From Pteria penguin (Eukaryota > Mollusca > Bivalvia > Pterioida > Pteriidae): 64,000 nt of DNA. The stretch is from positions 22,233,341 to 22,297,340 of the forward strand of contig CM068583.1 in the NCBI GenBank assembly GCA_035048485.1. The letters are read 5' to 3'. Shown here one piece after another: positions 28,203 through 37,183 of the stretch (the stretch's first letter is position 1; each line of letters begins with the position of its first letter). A model generated the notes under the pieces. The model was not told the origin of the DNA. It saw nothing but the letters and a program-made list of their open reading frames with translations, and made no database searches. A program made the position numbers and the translations under genes.

Positions 28203-28223
28203 GCGGACGTCAAAGGCATCACC
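28203..28223 (-). promoter_or_regulatory. Diverged copy of the TIR promoter motif
   Basis: GCGGACGTCAAAGGCATCAC(C) matches the TIR repeat at about 16 of 21 positions and lies 50 nt upstream of the start codon at 28153, the same spacing as at the TIR genes. This links a non-TIR gene to the same putative regulon. Confidence 0.55.
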
Positions 28224-28425
28224 TTTTTTCATGTATTCAGAAGTGAAGGTCGAGCTATTTTCGTCACACAGTCACGAAAAGAACTCGAGTTTTTTTTAAA
28301 CTTAACTAAGAAAATACGACAAACGATAGAGATAAAGTAAGACATGTTTTATTCACATAATTACATGATCAATAAAATTGTCGTTTACACATAATCAATA
28401 AAAATATCGTTTACACATAATGTCA

Positions 28426-29226
28426 TTACATGATCAAAGCGATGTTTTTCTTGGTCATCTTTTTCTTTGGTAACGTCTCCTTTTTTTCTGCAATCTTTAC
28501 TTTCTTGGGAGCTTTCATGTTAGGAGTTTTCGGAGGAGGCATACTCGGAGTGGTTTTCGGACTCGGTGGTTCCGTGATTACAGGACTAGATGGTTGTCGA
28601 GCCTGTGGACACTCGTTAGCCCAATGTCCTTCTTCGTTACATCGAAAACAATTTCCCTTGATCGCTTGTTGTTGTTGTCTCTGAGGGCACTGTCTAAACC
28701 AATGTCCAGGTTGTTGACAATGGAAACACACATTATTAGGAGTGTTCGTTTCCGCTGTGTTGTATTTAAATTTCTTACGGCTAGGTTCGCCTGTATCATC
28801 GTCACCATCATTATCGTGGTACCTCTTGTTAGCCATTCGTTTCTTGATCTCACGTAACATATTTTGGGCATCAGCAACGTGTAAGTTCATTTCACCCATG
28901 CCTACATTGATTTGCACGGTTTCTAGCTTGGTTTCTTCCACGGTCTTTTGCAGTGTAGCTAGCGAACTCGTCAAGGTATCTTGGTTTTCTTTTAGGGTCT
29001 GCATCTCGACCTGATGTTTCTGTGCGACGAGGCTCTTCAATTGAGTCAGTAGAGCCTCTTCGTTCGAAGGTAACATGAGAGTATCATCGTTCTGCATCCC
29101 TTCGTCACGCATCAAATCTTTAATGAAATTGGTAGGAATCTCTGGTGGATGCATGCTCGTTTCGTCTATGAAGGCAGCAGAAGAACCAGCAGTAACAGTA
29201 GCAGTAGGAAACCTCGGTTGAGCCAT
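28426..29226 (-). CDS. CCHC zinc-knuckle protein, Gag-nucleocapsid-like (266 aa)
   Basis: The N-terminal third has predicted helices and a coiled coil (EEALLTQLKSLVAQKHQVE and a following Leu-rich stretch). Residues about 165-205 hold two CX2CX4HX4C knuckles (CFHCQQPGHWFRQC and CFRCNEEGHWANEC), the RNA/ssDNA-binding module of retroviral nucleocapsid and CNBP-type proteins. The C-terminal part is Pro/Thr-rich (PPSPKTTPS) then Lys-rich. A nucleic-acid-binding role, for example in packaging or replication, is likely. It is divergently transcribed from polB across a 250-bp promoter with repeated TGACCTTGAC motifs. Its 3' end uses AATAAA (about 28347-28353 on the minus strand), not a stem-loop. 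Confidence 0.75.
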   Translation of the reverse strand: MAQPRFPTATVTAGSSAAFIDETSMHPPEIPTNFIKDLMRDEGMQNDDTLMLPSNEEALLTQLKSLVAQKHQVEMQTLKENQDTLTSSLATLQKTVEETKLETVQINVGMGEMNLHVADAQNMLREIKKRMANKRYHDNDGDDDTGEPSRKKFKYNTAETNTPNNVCFHCQQPGHWFRQCPQRQQQQAIKGNCFRCNEEGHWANECPQARQPSSPVITEPPSPKTTPSMPPPKTPNMKAPKKVKIAEKKETLPKKKMTKKNIALIM

Positions 29227-29294
29227 GGTTGTTTTCTCTTGCGTGATGAATGCGAGAATGAAGTCTGTCGTTTACTCTCGTCTTTTTTAAACGA

Positions 29295-29465
29295 AATGAG
29301 TGACCTTCACCCTTAAAATCTTACCTTCACCCTTTAAATATGACCTTGACATTGATATGAATGTTCTAGACTTTTTTTTTCTAAAGTTGACCTTGTATTA
29401 GATCACATCAACCTTGACATAGAAATAAAATTTTACAAATGACCTTGACATTTCAAGGTCATAGG
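29295..29465. promoter_or_regulatory. Divergent promoter with nuclear-receptor half-sites
   Basis: About seven copies of TGACCTT(G/C)A(C)-type sequence, including a TCAAGGTCA on the + strand near 29453. TCAAGGTCA is the extended half-site of NR5A/ERR-type nuclear receptors (known). They lie between the zinc-knuckle gene (-) and polB (+). Confidence 0.55.
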
Positions 29466-29470
29466 AATCG

Positions 29471-29477
29471 TATAAAA
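29471..29477 (+). promoter_or_regulatory. TATA box of polB
   Basis: TATAAAA, 54 bp before the preferred polB start (29525). Its position makes the upstream ATG at 29483 unlikely to be transcribed. Confidence 0.6.
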
Positions 29478-29524
29478 AACCCGTGAAAACGCGATCGAGA
29501 TTAAAACGCGAATTATCAGTCACG

Positions 29525-32500
29525 ATGCCAGTCACGAGAGAATTATTGAGATCGAGAAAGTTTCGCACGCTTCTACGACGATGGATACAAAGACATGGTG
29601 GAATAGAAGGAGCTAGACGTCGCCTGCGGGAAATGAACAAGTCACCGCAAGATTTCTATACCATCAAGTTGAATCGATCACACAAGTCCAGAAAATTCAA
29701 GACCAGTGGTATACGATACAACGTACAGTTTAAAGCATTGACTCGAGAGATATCTCCAGGTCAGCTGCCGAGGTTTCTACCTAGGGTCATGAATTCGTTA
29801 GTAAACGATTTGAAAAGTAAGTGCCATGCCAAAGACAAAGACTACATCAGACTGATCATCAATCACCCTTCTCTGAAGTCCGAAGTATGGGTACCTTTCA
29901 CCATGAGTCAACACTTGTCTAGCGAAATGGTCTTGGCCGAAATACAGAAAGTACAACAGAGTAATGAAGACTTTAAGTTGGAAGACGGGCAAACAACGAT
30001 AGACGTCATCCACATCGAGATGCCTTATGGAACGGGAGGTAACAAGGCGAAACATCTGCATGCCGAAAAAGATGAATTTAGGAAAGACAAGAGATCCATC
30101 GTTCGGATCGTAAACGATTCCGACAACATGTGCCTAGCTAGAGCCATCGTGGTCGCCCGTCTACAAGCCCAGAAACCCACGGACCCCAAAGAGATGCAAG
30201 AATGGAAAAAGGCATGGTTTCGTATGAAAGTTTCCGATAGATTCCGTGATCAAGAAAGAGCAGCTAAATCACTATGTCAGGAAGCGGGCGTGTCCATAGA
30301 GCATGGGTGTGGACCTGTAGAATGGGGTAAATTCCAGACGGTCCTGAGTCCACAGTACAGATTGAAAATCCACCATCAGTTGACAGAAGCTAAGAAGATA
30401 AAACTACAGTTACTGTACAAGGGGGACGTGAGAAACAACATGAGACCCACCATGCTGAATATCCTGTATTCGAACCAACACTACGATACCATCACGTCTA
30501 TGACTGGTTTGATCGAACGTCAACATTACTGCGACTTTTGCGACGTCGGGTATACCCACAAGGAAGATCATCGCACGAAATGTCCCGTGAGGTGTAACTA
30601 CTGTTTGAATTCACCACCGTGCCCCCAGGACGATTCTAAGGTCACGTGTCAGAGCTGCAAAGGACATTTTCCCAACATGCAGTGTTATTGGAACCATCTG
30701 AAACCCAACAAAGTGGGAAAGAGCATATGCGACCTCATGACGAGATGCCGGGATTGTGGAAGTTGGATGAGTAAAGTACTGATGAAAATACACCGCTGCG
30801 GCGATAAAGAGCACGTCTGTTCCATCTGTAAGACCGTGGTGGAACAGGATCATCTCTGTTACGTACAACGTAAACCTAAACCTAAGAAGAAGAAAGGAGA
30901 AAAGAACTCGTACATCTTCTACGACTTCGAATGTAGCCAGGACACGGGAGTACACGTTCCAAACTTTTGCGTGGCACATCGAGCTTGCGATGCATGCATA
31001 CACTCACCCATCGAAGAAGAGTGCGAGACGTGCACCCCATTACCCGGAGGAAGAGAAGTCATCTTTCAAGGAGAGAAAACCTTAGAAAACTTCATGAGCT
31101 GGATATTTTCTAGCTGTGTCACGAACACCAACAGAGAAAAGAAATCATGCCACGACGGTGTGACGGCCATCGCTCACAACATGAGAGGATACGACGGTCA
31201 ATTTATTTTACATTTCCTGGTCAATCGTGCATGCATGAAACCCGACGTCTTGATGAGCGGAGCCAAGATCATGACGATGTCTGCCAACGGAATACGTTTC
31301 ATCGATTCCTACAACTTCATGAGTTCCTCGTTGAGTAAATTACCCAAGGCCTTCGGATTGACCGAATTGAAGAAAGGTTACTTCCCTCATCTTTTCAACA
31401 CCCCGGTCAACCAGCAGTACTCGGGTACCTATCCTCCGATGGAAACGTACTTGCCCGACTCCATGGAAACCGAGGCTCGACGTCAGTTCATCTCGTGGTA
31501 CGAAGATAAAGTGAAGAGCGGAGAACGGTTCAATTTTGCCACCGAGATGCGAGAGTATTGTCGATCCGATGTAGACATCTTGAGAAAATGCTGTGGAAAG
31601 TTCCGAGAAACCCTTCTGAACTTGGTCGACGTCGATCCCTTTGCGGAATGCGTCACGTTTGCCAGTGCCGCCAACTTGGCGTTTCGACGCAATTTCATGC
31701 CTAGAGATAGTTTGGCCATCATACCTACCGAAGGATACCATCCAAAGCGCAAATATTCCATCAAAGCCCTACGATGGTTGAAATGGATCGCTCACGACAC
31801 CAATCACGACATACGACACGCTCGCAACGGAGGGGAAGTCAGTATTGGACCATATACCGTGGACGGTTACGATACCAACACCCAAACCATTTACGAGTTC
31901 CACGGATGTTTCTGGCACGGTTGCCCCGAATGTTTCCCGAACATGATACATGAGGACCATCCGATACAACACGCACTCACGTTTGGGGAAATATATCAAG
32001 CCACGCAACAACGACAAGTCAATCTGAACGAAATGGGATTCAACGTGACCTGTATATGGGAACACGAGTACGAACAGAAGATCAAGGACGACCCGATGTT
32101 TGCCGAGTTCATTCTTTCGACGTACAAACAGATAGCCGATCCGCTGGAACCACGAGATGCACTGTTTGGAGGTCGCACCAATGCCACTCGATTGTATTGC
32201 GACGAAGGAGATATGCGTTACATCGACGTCTGTTCTTTATATCCATTCGTATTGAAATATGGTATCTTTCCCATCGGACATCCTACCATCATCACGGAGA
32301 AATTCCAGAACGTGAGGGAATACACGGGACTCGTCAAGTGTCGCATCTTCCCACCCCGTGGATTGTATCACCCCGTATTACCCTACCGCACGGATCATAA
32401 GTTATTGTTTCCTTTATGTCGGACGTGCGTGATGAGTAAAGAGAACATAAGATCCGACTACCGATGCGAACACACGGACGACGAGCGAGCACTCACGGGT

Positions 32501-33499
32501 ACTTGGACCACGCCAGAAATCGACATGGCCTTAGACATGGGATATCGAATAGATCGCCTGTACGAAGTGTGGCATTTCGAACAATCCAGCAACACGCTAT
32601 TTCGAAAGTATATAGATACCTTTCTACGCATCAAACAAGAAGCCAGCGGATTCCCTAGCGATTGCGATACGGAGGAAAAGAAGTTATCGTACATCGAGGA
32701 AGTGTTCCAGCGAGAAGGTATACGGATGCAGGAAGTATGTAAAAATCCCGTGTTACGTACCATAGCCAAATTATTTCTGAACTGTCTGTGGGGAAAATTT
32801 GCTCAGCGACTGGCTCTGACTCAGAATCGTTACTTATCGGAACGGAGCGAACTGATCGAGTTGTTACACGACGATACGAAAGACGTCAAACACGTAGAAG
32901 TCATCACCAACGCCGAAGACGATTCCTTAGACATGGTATTGGCAAGTTTCACGGACAGCAACGATTTCATACCACCGTGTCCCTTTGGTAACGTGGTCAT
33001 CGCCTGTTTTACCACCTCTCTGGCTCGTCTCAAGTTATACGATGCATTACACCGACTAGATAGAAGAGTACTCTATTTCGATACAGATAGCATCATCTAC
33101 GTTCACGACAAAGACGCCTGGTCTCCCACCATCATGGATAGTTTGGGATGTTGGACCGACGAATTGAACGGAAAATCTATCACGACGTTTGTATCGGGAG
33201 GACCGAAGAACTATGCCTACCAATTAAGCGACGGAAGCACGACATGTAAAGTGAAAGGTTTGACCTTGGACTACCGTACCAGTGAAATCATTAACTTCGA
33301 TTCTATGAAGGAGATGGTTTTAAGAAAACTCGAAGGCCTCGACATTGCCGAGGAAAAGATCAAGGTCGTTTATCCTTCAAAGATCGTCCGTGCAAAAGAT
33401 CATACTCTTCACACTAAGGTGACCAGTAAAGACTATCGCGTGGTGTATGATAAGAGACAAGTTTTAAACAATCTCGACACTTTACCTTACGGCTATTGA
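29525..33499 (+). CDS. Protein-primed family B DNA polymerase (1324 aa)
   Basis: Replicates the element using a protein primer. The start at Met 29525 is preferred because an in-frame ATG at 29483 lies only 6 nt after the TATA box. Order: basic N-terminus; an OTU-like NMCLARAIV segment near residue 200, common in Maverick polymerases; a Cys/His-rich zinc cluster at about 340-450; exonuclease motifs DFE (about 467), HNMRGYDGQF (about 550) and YCRSDVD (about 678); an inserted FHGCFWHGCPEC motif (about 792) typical of Maverick polymerases; polymerase motif A DVCSLYP (about 900), motif B KLFLNCLWGK (about 1082) and motif C YFDTDS (about 1184). All catalytic acids are present and the frame is unbroken. 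Downstream small genes follow within 10 nt. Confidence 0.96.
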   Translation: MPVTRELLRSRKFRTLLRRWIQRHGGIEGARRRLREMNKSPQDFYTIKLNRSHKSRKFKTSGIRYNVQFKALTREISPGQLPRFLPRVMNSLVNDLKSKCHAKDKDYIRLIINHPSLKSEVWVPFTMSQHLSSEMVLAEIQKVQQSNEDFKLEDGQTTIDVIHIEMPYGTGGNKAKHLHAEKDEFRKDKRSIVRIVNDSDNMCLARAIVVARLQAQKPTDPKEMQEWKKAWFRMKVSDRFRDQERAAKSLCQEAGVSIEHGCGPVEWGKFQTVLSPQYRLKIHHQLTEAKKIKLQLLYKGDVRNNMRPTMLNILYSNQHYDTITSMTGLIERQHYCDFCDVGYTHKEDHRTKCPVRCNYCLNSPPCPQDDSKVTCQSCKGHFPNMQCYWNHLKPNKVGKSICDLMTRCRDCGSWMSKVLMKIHRCGDKEHVCSICKTVVEQDHLCYVQRKPKPKKKKGEKNSYIFYDFECSQDTGVHVPNFCVAHRACDACIHSPIEEECETCTPLPGGREVIFQGEKTLENFMSWIFSSCVTNTNREKKSCHDGVTAIAHNMRGYDGQFILHFLVNRACMKPDVLMSGAKIMTMSANGIRFIDSYNFMSSSLSKLPKAFGLTELKKGYFPHLFNTPVNQQYSGTYPPMETYLPDSMETEARRQFISWYEDKVKSGERFNFATEMREYCRSDVDILRKCCGKFRETLLNLVDVDPFAECVTFASAANLAFRRNFMPRDSLAIIPTEGYHPKRKYSIKALRWLKWIAHDTNHDIRHARNGGEVSIGPYTVDGYDTNTQTIYEFHGCFWHGCPECFPNMIHEDHPIQHALTFGEIYQATQQRQVNLNEMGFNVTCIWEHEYEQKIKDDPMFAEFILSTYKQIADPLEPRDALFGGRTNATRLYCDEGDMRYIDVCSLYPFVLKYGIFPIGHPTIITEKFQNVREYTGLVKCRIFPPRGLYHPVLPYRTDHKLLFPLCRTCVMSKENIRSDYRCEHTDDERALTGTWTTPEIDMALDMGYRIDRLYEVWHFEQSSNTLFRKYIDTFLRIKQEASGFPSDCDTEEKKLSYIEEVFQREGIRMQEVCKNPVLRTIAKLFLNCLWGKFAQRLALTQNRYLSERSELIELLHDDTKDVKHVEVITNAEDDSLDMVLASFTDSNDFIPPCPFGNVVIACFTTSLARLKLYDALHRLDRRVLYFDTDSIIYVHDKDAWSPTIMDSLGCWTDELNGKSITTFVSGGPKNYAYQLSDGSTTCKVKGLTLDYRTSEIINFDSMKEMVLRKLEGLDIAEEKIKVVYPSKIVRAKDHTLHTKVTSKDYRVVYDKRQVLNNLDTLPYGY

Positions 33500-33508
33500 A
33501 GGAACAAG

Positions 33509-33920
33509 ATGTGTGACGACACGACACAGCGTTGCTCAAACGTTTGTTTGAAGTGTGACCATGACGAAATAGAAGAACTGTTTGGACCACAATATTATCC
33601 TTGTCCTCACTGCAAGAGAGAAACGTTTGAGGAAGACTTGGGATGGTATTGTTACCAGTGTCATTTCGAGGTCTGTGAAGATTGTACTCATCCAGACAAA
33701 TGTCCGTTTTATCGATGTCGACATTGTCAAAAACAAGTCCGACGATGGAATCTGTTGTCTTAAATGTAAACAGCTGATTTGTAAGTCGTGTGTGACAACG
33801 ACATGTATCTATCTTCAATGTGAATTTTGCATGGAAGGTATCGAAGAAGACAAACTCGAAGATTCCATTTGTGCAGACTGTCGCGAAATAGTCGATAGAC
33901 ATTGGTCTAAGAAACATTGA
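33509..33920 (+). pseudogene. Cys-rich zinc-binding protein, frameshifted
   Basis: Frame 1 runs 33509-33763 (84 codons: LKCDHDE, CPHCKRE, CYQCHFEVCEDC, CPFYRCRHC) and then stops. A second frame, one base further on, continues the CxxC pattern from about 33755 to a stop at 33920 (CCLKCKQLICKSC, LQCEFC, CADCRE). The continuity of paired CxxC motifs indicates one RING/zinc-ribbon-like protein of roughly 135 residues split by a +1 frame change. I see no canonical slippery heptamer, so mutation or a sequence error is more likely than programmed shifting. It starts 9 nt after the polB stop. Confidence 0.6.
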
Positions 33921-33960
33921 AAAAACGAATCATTTTACCGTCGGATGCCGAACGAGCAAG

Positions 33961-34236
33961 ATGTGCGACGACATTCGTCCGATGATTAAACTGGCACTGT
34001 GTATGAACATGAACCTACGTAAATGTAATGGATGTTTTCGAGGAGAATCATGTGATTATGATTTCGAAAGGATCATGAACAATGTGTTACACGACGGGAA
34101 CATTATATCGGACATCATCATGTTAGTGTGTCGTTTTCATAAGACTTTTGTGCCTAGAGCCTACGTGAAAGAAGAACTCATAAATGTTTTACCTTTGTAT
34201 TATTCGAAACTTCGTTCTATCTATTGTTGTCAATAA
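33961..34236 (+). CDS. Small Cys-containing protein (91 aa, unknown)
   Basis: It starts MCDDIRPMIKLAL, sharing the MCDD opening with the preceding Cys-rich gene. Contains CNGCFRGESC and further single cysteines, then a helical C-terminal half. The stop is followed at once by AATAAA. Probably a small accessory protein; no family recognised. Confidence 0.6.
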   Translation: MCDDIRPMIKLALCMNMNLRKCNGCFRGESCDYDFERIMNNVLHDGNIISDIIMLVCRFHKTFVPRAYVKEELINVLPLYYSKLRSIYCCQ

Positions 34237-34395
34237 ATTTGTATAGAACACAATAATGTAAAACATTTGTTTGTACAAATAAAATTTGTGTAAAACATTT
34301 GTTGTAAAATAAATTTGTGTAAAACATTTGTTGTAAAATAAATTTGTGTAAAACATTTGTTGTAAATAAATTTGTGTAAAACACAATAATGTCTT
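34231..34395 (+). repeat. Tandem polyadenylation-signal repeat
   Basis: Four to five copies of a unit of about 28-30 bp, TGTAAAACATTTGTTGTAAAATAAATT, each carrying AATAAA or AAATAAATT. It lies in the gap between the polB-side genes and the ATPase gene and so may act as a strong transcript 3' end. Confidence 0.7.
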
Positions 34396-34434
34396 ATTAT
34401 TCATGGTCTTAAGCTATCGACGTCATTTGACGTC

Positions 34435-35109
34435 ATGACTTCAAACGTGAGGGTCATAGATTCGAACTTGATCGACGATGCATTCGTGTTTAAACACGAA
34501 TTTACCATGGTGGTAGCCGGACCTAGTCGTTCGGGAAAAACAGAATTTGTTAAGAAGTTGGTGAATCTGAAAGATTTCATCATAAGACCACCACCCCGAC
34601 GAGTCATCTGGTGTTATCGAGAATGGCAAAAGGCTTACGAAGACATGAGAGGTGACGTCAAGTTCATCAAAGACATTCCAGAAGACGACGAACTCTTAGT
34701 ATCCGATACTACCGTTCCCCATCTCCTGGTCTTCGACGACATGATGGGTGGTAAAGCCGGCGACTCCATCGTGGATTGGTTCACGAGAAAAGCCCATCAC
34801 CGCAATACCAGTGTGGTATATATCACGCAAAACGTGTTCGACCGAGGACCTCATCATCGCACCATTAGCTTGAATGCACATTACCTGGTGTTGTTCAAAA
34901 ATCCTCGAGATAAAAATCAAGTGGACGTGTTATCGAGACAGTTAAAACTTCCTCACATGAACCACGCCTATCAAGATGCCACCGCTCGTGCTCACGGCTA
35001 TTTGGTGGTAGACCTGACTCCCACCACACCGGACGAGTATAGATTACGTTCGGACGTGTTTCATCATCCGGAAGAAGGAGGAATCGTCGTGTATGCTCCC
35101 AAGCTATAA
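34435..35109 (+). CDS. A32/FtsK-HerA-type DNA packaging ATPase (224 aa)
   Basis: Walker A GPSRSGKT (residues 29-36), Walker B LLVFDD (acids 101-102) and a downstream ITQN polar sensor (130-133) give the fold of the packaging ATPases of Polintons and large dsDNA viruses, which drive genome translocation into capsids. A later LKLPHMNHAYQDATAR region contributes the conserved C-terminal helix seen in this family. Length is typical, the frame is intact and all motifs are present. It begins the run of + strand morphogenesis genes. Confidence 0.92.
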   Translation: MTSNVRVIDSNLIDDAFVFKHEFTMVVAGPSRSGKTEFVKKLVNLKDFIIRPPPRRVIWCYREWQKAYEDMRGDVKFIKDIPEDDELLVSDTTVPHLLVFDDMMGGKAGDSIVDWFTRKAHHRNTSVVYITQNVFDRGPHHRTISLNAHYLVLFKNPRDKNQVDVLSRQLKLPHMNHAYQDATARAHGYLVVDLTPTTPDEYRLRSDVFHHPEEGGIVVYAPKL

Positions 35110-35157
35110 GAAGTCCGACTCGAAACGTTCGAGGTCATTATTCGACAAACCGACGAG

Positions 35158-35856
35158 ATGCCAGGATCACGGCCGAGAACTTCGGGAAAATTGATAGAAC
35201 TCTTGAGAAAGTTGAAAACGACTAAAGATGCCAGACGAAGACAATTTCTACTGGAGGAGGGTCGTAAATCTCTATTGAATTGGTTCAGCATGGTTTGTAG
35301 GAACATGATCAACGGAAGCATGCCCATGACCAAACCGACGGAAAAATTCGTCAAGAAACATTTCGATATCTTACAGGCGATAGCCGATCGGAACACGGAT
35401 CCCGACGAAAGACGACGTCTCATCTTGAAACGAGGTGGAGCTGGATTCTTGGGTGGGGTCATCATTCGCAACATGATGCAATGGCCGCAACGTGAAAACG
35501 ACAATAAGCGTTTTTACCGAGTACGTAACAGAAATCCCTTGGAGAATCCTCCCCTCAGACACGGTGTCAGAAGAACACCGCAACCCAAGCGTCAGAGAAA
35601 ACAGAGAAGAGCACAGCCTAAACGTGGGAGAAGACAGAAAAGAGCACAGCCTAATCGTCAGAGAAGAGCACCGCAACCTAATCGAAGACGTAACAATTCA
35701 CCGCCCATCATGAGTGCAGCAGCACGTGTGGCGTTAGAAGCGGCTAATCGTAACTTCGGTGCTAACGTGGAGCCTTATTTCAAGGCTTTCAAGAAACCCA
35801 TACCCCCTTTGAGACTCAAAAGAGACAGTGGATCCTCCTCTTGGGTACCTGTATAA
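35158..35856 (+). CDS. Arg/Gln-rich basic protein (232 aa), putative nucleoprotein
   Basis: The N-terminal 110 residues are helical and basic (KLIELLRKLK, LLNWFSMVCRN) and end in ILKRGGAGFLGGVI, a Gly-rich hydrophobic segment shared in style with neighbouring small proteins. The middle (about 140-185) is a tandem array of QPKR/QPNR-type units, highly basic and suited to DNA condensation. The C-terminus ends SSWVPV. A virion core or DNA-binding role is inferred from composition and position; no specific homology recognised. Confidence 0.6.
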   Translation: MPGSRPRTSGKLIELLRKLKTTKDARRRQFLLEEGRKSLLNWFSMVCRNMINGSMPMTKPTEKFVKKHFDILQAIADRNTDPDERRRLILKRGGAGFLGGVIIRNMMQWPQRENDNKRFYRVRNRNPLENPPLRHGVRRTPQPKRQRKQRRAQPKRGRRQKRAQPNRQRRAPQPNRRRNNSPPIMSAAARVALEAANRNFGANVEPYFKAFKKPIPPLRLKRDSGSSSWVPV

Positions 35857-35879
35857 AGTTTTGCACCAAAAAAAAAAAA

Positions 35880-35890
35880 TATATATAAAG
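35880..35890 (+). promoter_or_regulatory. TATA box upstream of the 120-aa gene
   Basis: ATATATATAAAGG about 70 bp before the ATG at 35954, following an A-rich run. Suggests a separate late-type transcript start for the morphogenesis cluster. Confidence 0.5.
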
Positions 35891-35953
35891 GAGACGACAC
35901 ATACGACAAGGTGGCATTACTGAAAGACACGTAGTCTGAGAAACATCATCATC

Positions 35954-36316
35954 ATGGTTAAAAAGAAAACGGCAGGTTTACGAGCTCATGCAGATTTCAT
36001 CCGGTTATTGGGAAATCCCTCTTACTCCAAAAAGTTTAAAAAGGCCATGCTACGAGAAGCTCCAGACAGCTGCATCTGCAAATTGTGCGAATGTATCTTG
36101 AACGTATTAAAAGGCGTGGTACCTTTGACTCCTCATCAGAAAGCCAAGTTAGCTCCAACGAAGCAGGTGTTGAGACTACTCGTCAAACCGGGTAAAAGCA
36201 TCAAAGATCGACGAAAAACGTTGATACGACAGACCGGAGGAATATTTCCTTTACTTCCACTACTTCCTGCAATATTAGGTCCCGTACTGGGAGGATTAGC
36301 GGGTGGTGGACGTTAA
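35954..36316 (+). CDS. Conserved small Polinton protein with Gly-rich hydrophobic tail (120 aa)
   Basis: The central CECILNVLKGVVPLTPHQK followed by a basic LxxLLVKPGKS..RRKTLI segment and a C-terminal hydrophobic GGIFPLLPLLPAILGPVLGG is, from memory of the family, a pattern repeatedly seen in animal Polinton-type elements. The tail LAGG|GR fits the adenovirus-protease type I site ((M/I/L)XGG|X), so processing during assembly is possible (inference). It likely acts in the virion core or at membranes. The next gene starts 8 nt beyond its stop. Confidence 0.7.
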   Translation: MVKKKTAGLRAHADFIRLLGNPSYSKKFKKAMLREAPDSCICKLCECILNVLKGVVPLTPHQKAKLAPTKQVLRLLVKPGKSIKDRRKTLIRQTGGIFPLLPLLPAILGPVLGGLAGGGR

Positions 36317-36323
36317 ACAAATC

Positions 36324-37160
36324 ATGGCGCGAAAGATGGTCTTGGTTCCTAACGCTCTATACGAAGAGATGCAACGCAGTAGAGATCCCATGACTTTACC
36401 GCATCCTTTACCTTATCCACCCGAAGTCACGGCGGCCGTAAGAACGGGACAAGAATTGGATGCTTTAACGCAAGGACCCAGTGATTTAACACCATCCCAG
36501 AGAAATGCATTGATAGGACAGAGTTTGTATCGTTATCGTACCTACTTGGATCATACGAAACAAAACAGTCCCGTCAACTTACCGACGTTACCGAATACTC
36601 AGGGAAATACCGATGTCGCGGGAGAAGATCCGACGGTAAAGGAGGGGCTGATCGAACAGATCGTGAGTAGCGCCCCTAAACCCATGCGTGCCAAAGCCAA
36701 GATGTTGATTCAACACATTCAACGCCATCCACAGATCTTATCCTGGGACGAAAAGGGACAAGTCAAGTATCGCGGAAAAGTCGTTCCCAACACCAACGTC
36801 ATCGACTTGATCGGAGATGCCGTGCGTAGTACGGATCGTAAGGGATTCAGACCACAAGGAATAGAAATGTTTACTCGAGGTCTAGGGGAAATCAACGTCC
36901 CTCGCGATTACGTCCGCTACCCGAAATTCATCAGACATTTGAAGACGGCACCTACGCCCAAAGTCACACCACCATCACCACCACCATCACCACCACTACA
37001 GGATTCACAGAGGCCGACGCCATTCCTTCCTAAATCCCCCGCACGAGAAAAGAGATCGGTAGATGAAGAAGAGGAGGAGGAGGAGGAAGAGGGTGGATTT
37101 TCCTCGCCATTAAATACGCCCTTTAAGACTCCCAAGTCTCATTCCGAGATGGAAAAGTGA
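36324..37160 (+). CDS. Conserved Polinton virion-associated protein of unknown role (278 aa)
   Basis: Start chosen at MARKMVLVPNALYEEM (36324), leaving 7 nt after the previous stop; a Met 21 nt upstream would overlap. The N-terminal MVLVP...YEEM and a middle domain of about 90 residues (AKMLIQHIQRHPQILSW, GKVVPNTNVIDLIGDAVR, IEMFTRGLGEINVPRDY) are characteristic of proteins that sit beside integrase and capsid genes in Polinton-type elements. The tail is Pro-rich (PPSPPPSPP), then a run of nine Glu. Function not established. Confidence 0.7.
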   Translation: MARKMVLVPNALYEEMQRSRDPMTLPHPLPYPPEVTAAVRTGQELDALTQGPSDLTPSQRNALIGQSLYRYRTYLDHTKQNSPVNLPTLPNTQGNTDVAGEDPTVKEGLIEQIVSSAPKPMRAKAKMLIQHIQRHPQILSWDEKGQVKYRGKVVPNTNVIDLIGDAVRSTDRKGFRPQGIEMFTRGLGEINVPRDYVRYPKFIRHLKTAPTPKVTPPSPPPSPPLQDSQRPTPFLPKSPAREKRSVDEEEEEEEEEGGFSSPLNTPFKTPKSHSEMEK

Positions 37161-37183
37161 TGGATAACGTTCAGTCCTAGATC

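Noticed and set aside
29483..29524. The first in-frame ATG as polB start
   Set aside because: It lies 6 nt after the TATA box, upstream of the expected transcript start; the ATG at 29525 fits better.
33735..33765. Programmed +1/-1 frameshifting in the Cys-rich gene
   Set aside because: No slippery heptamer or shift-prone stop context was recognised; mutation or error is simpler.
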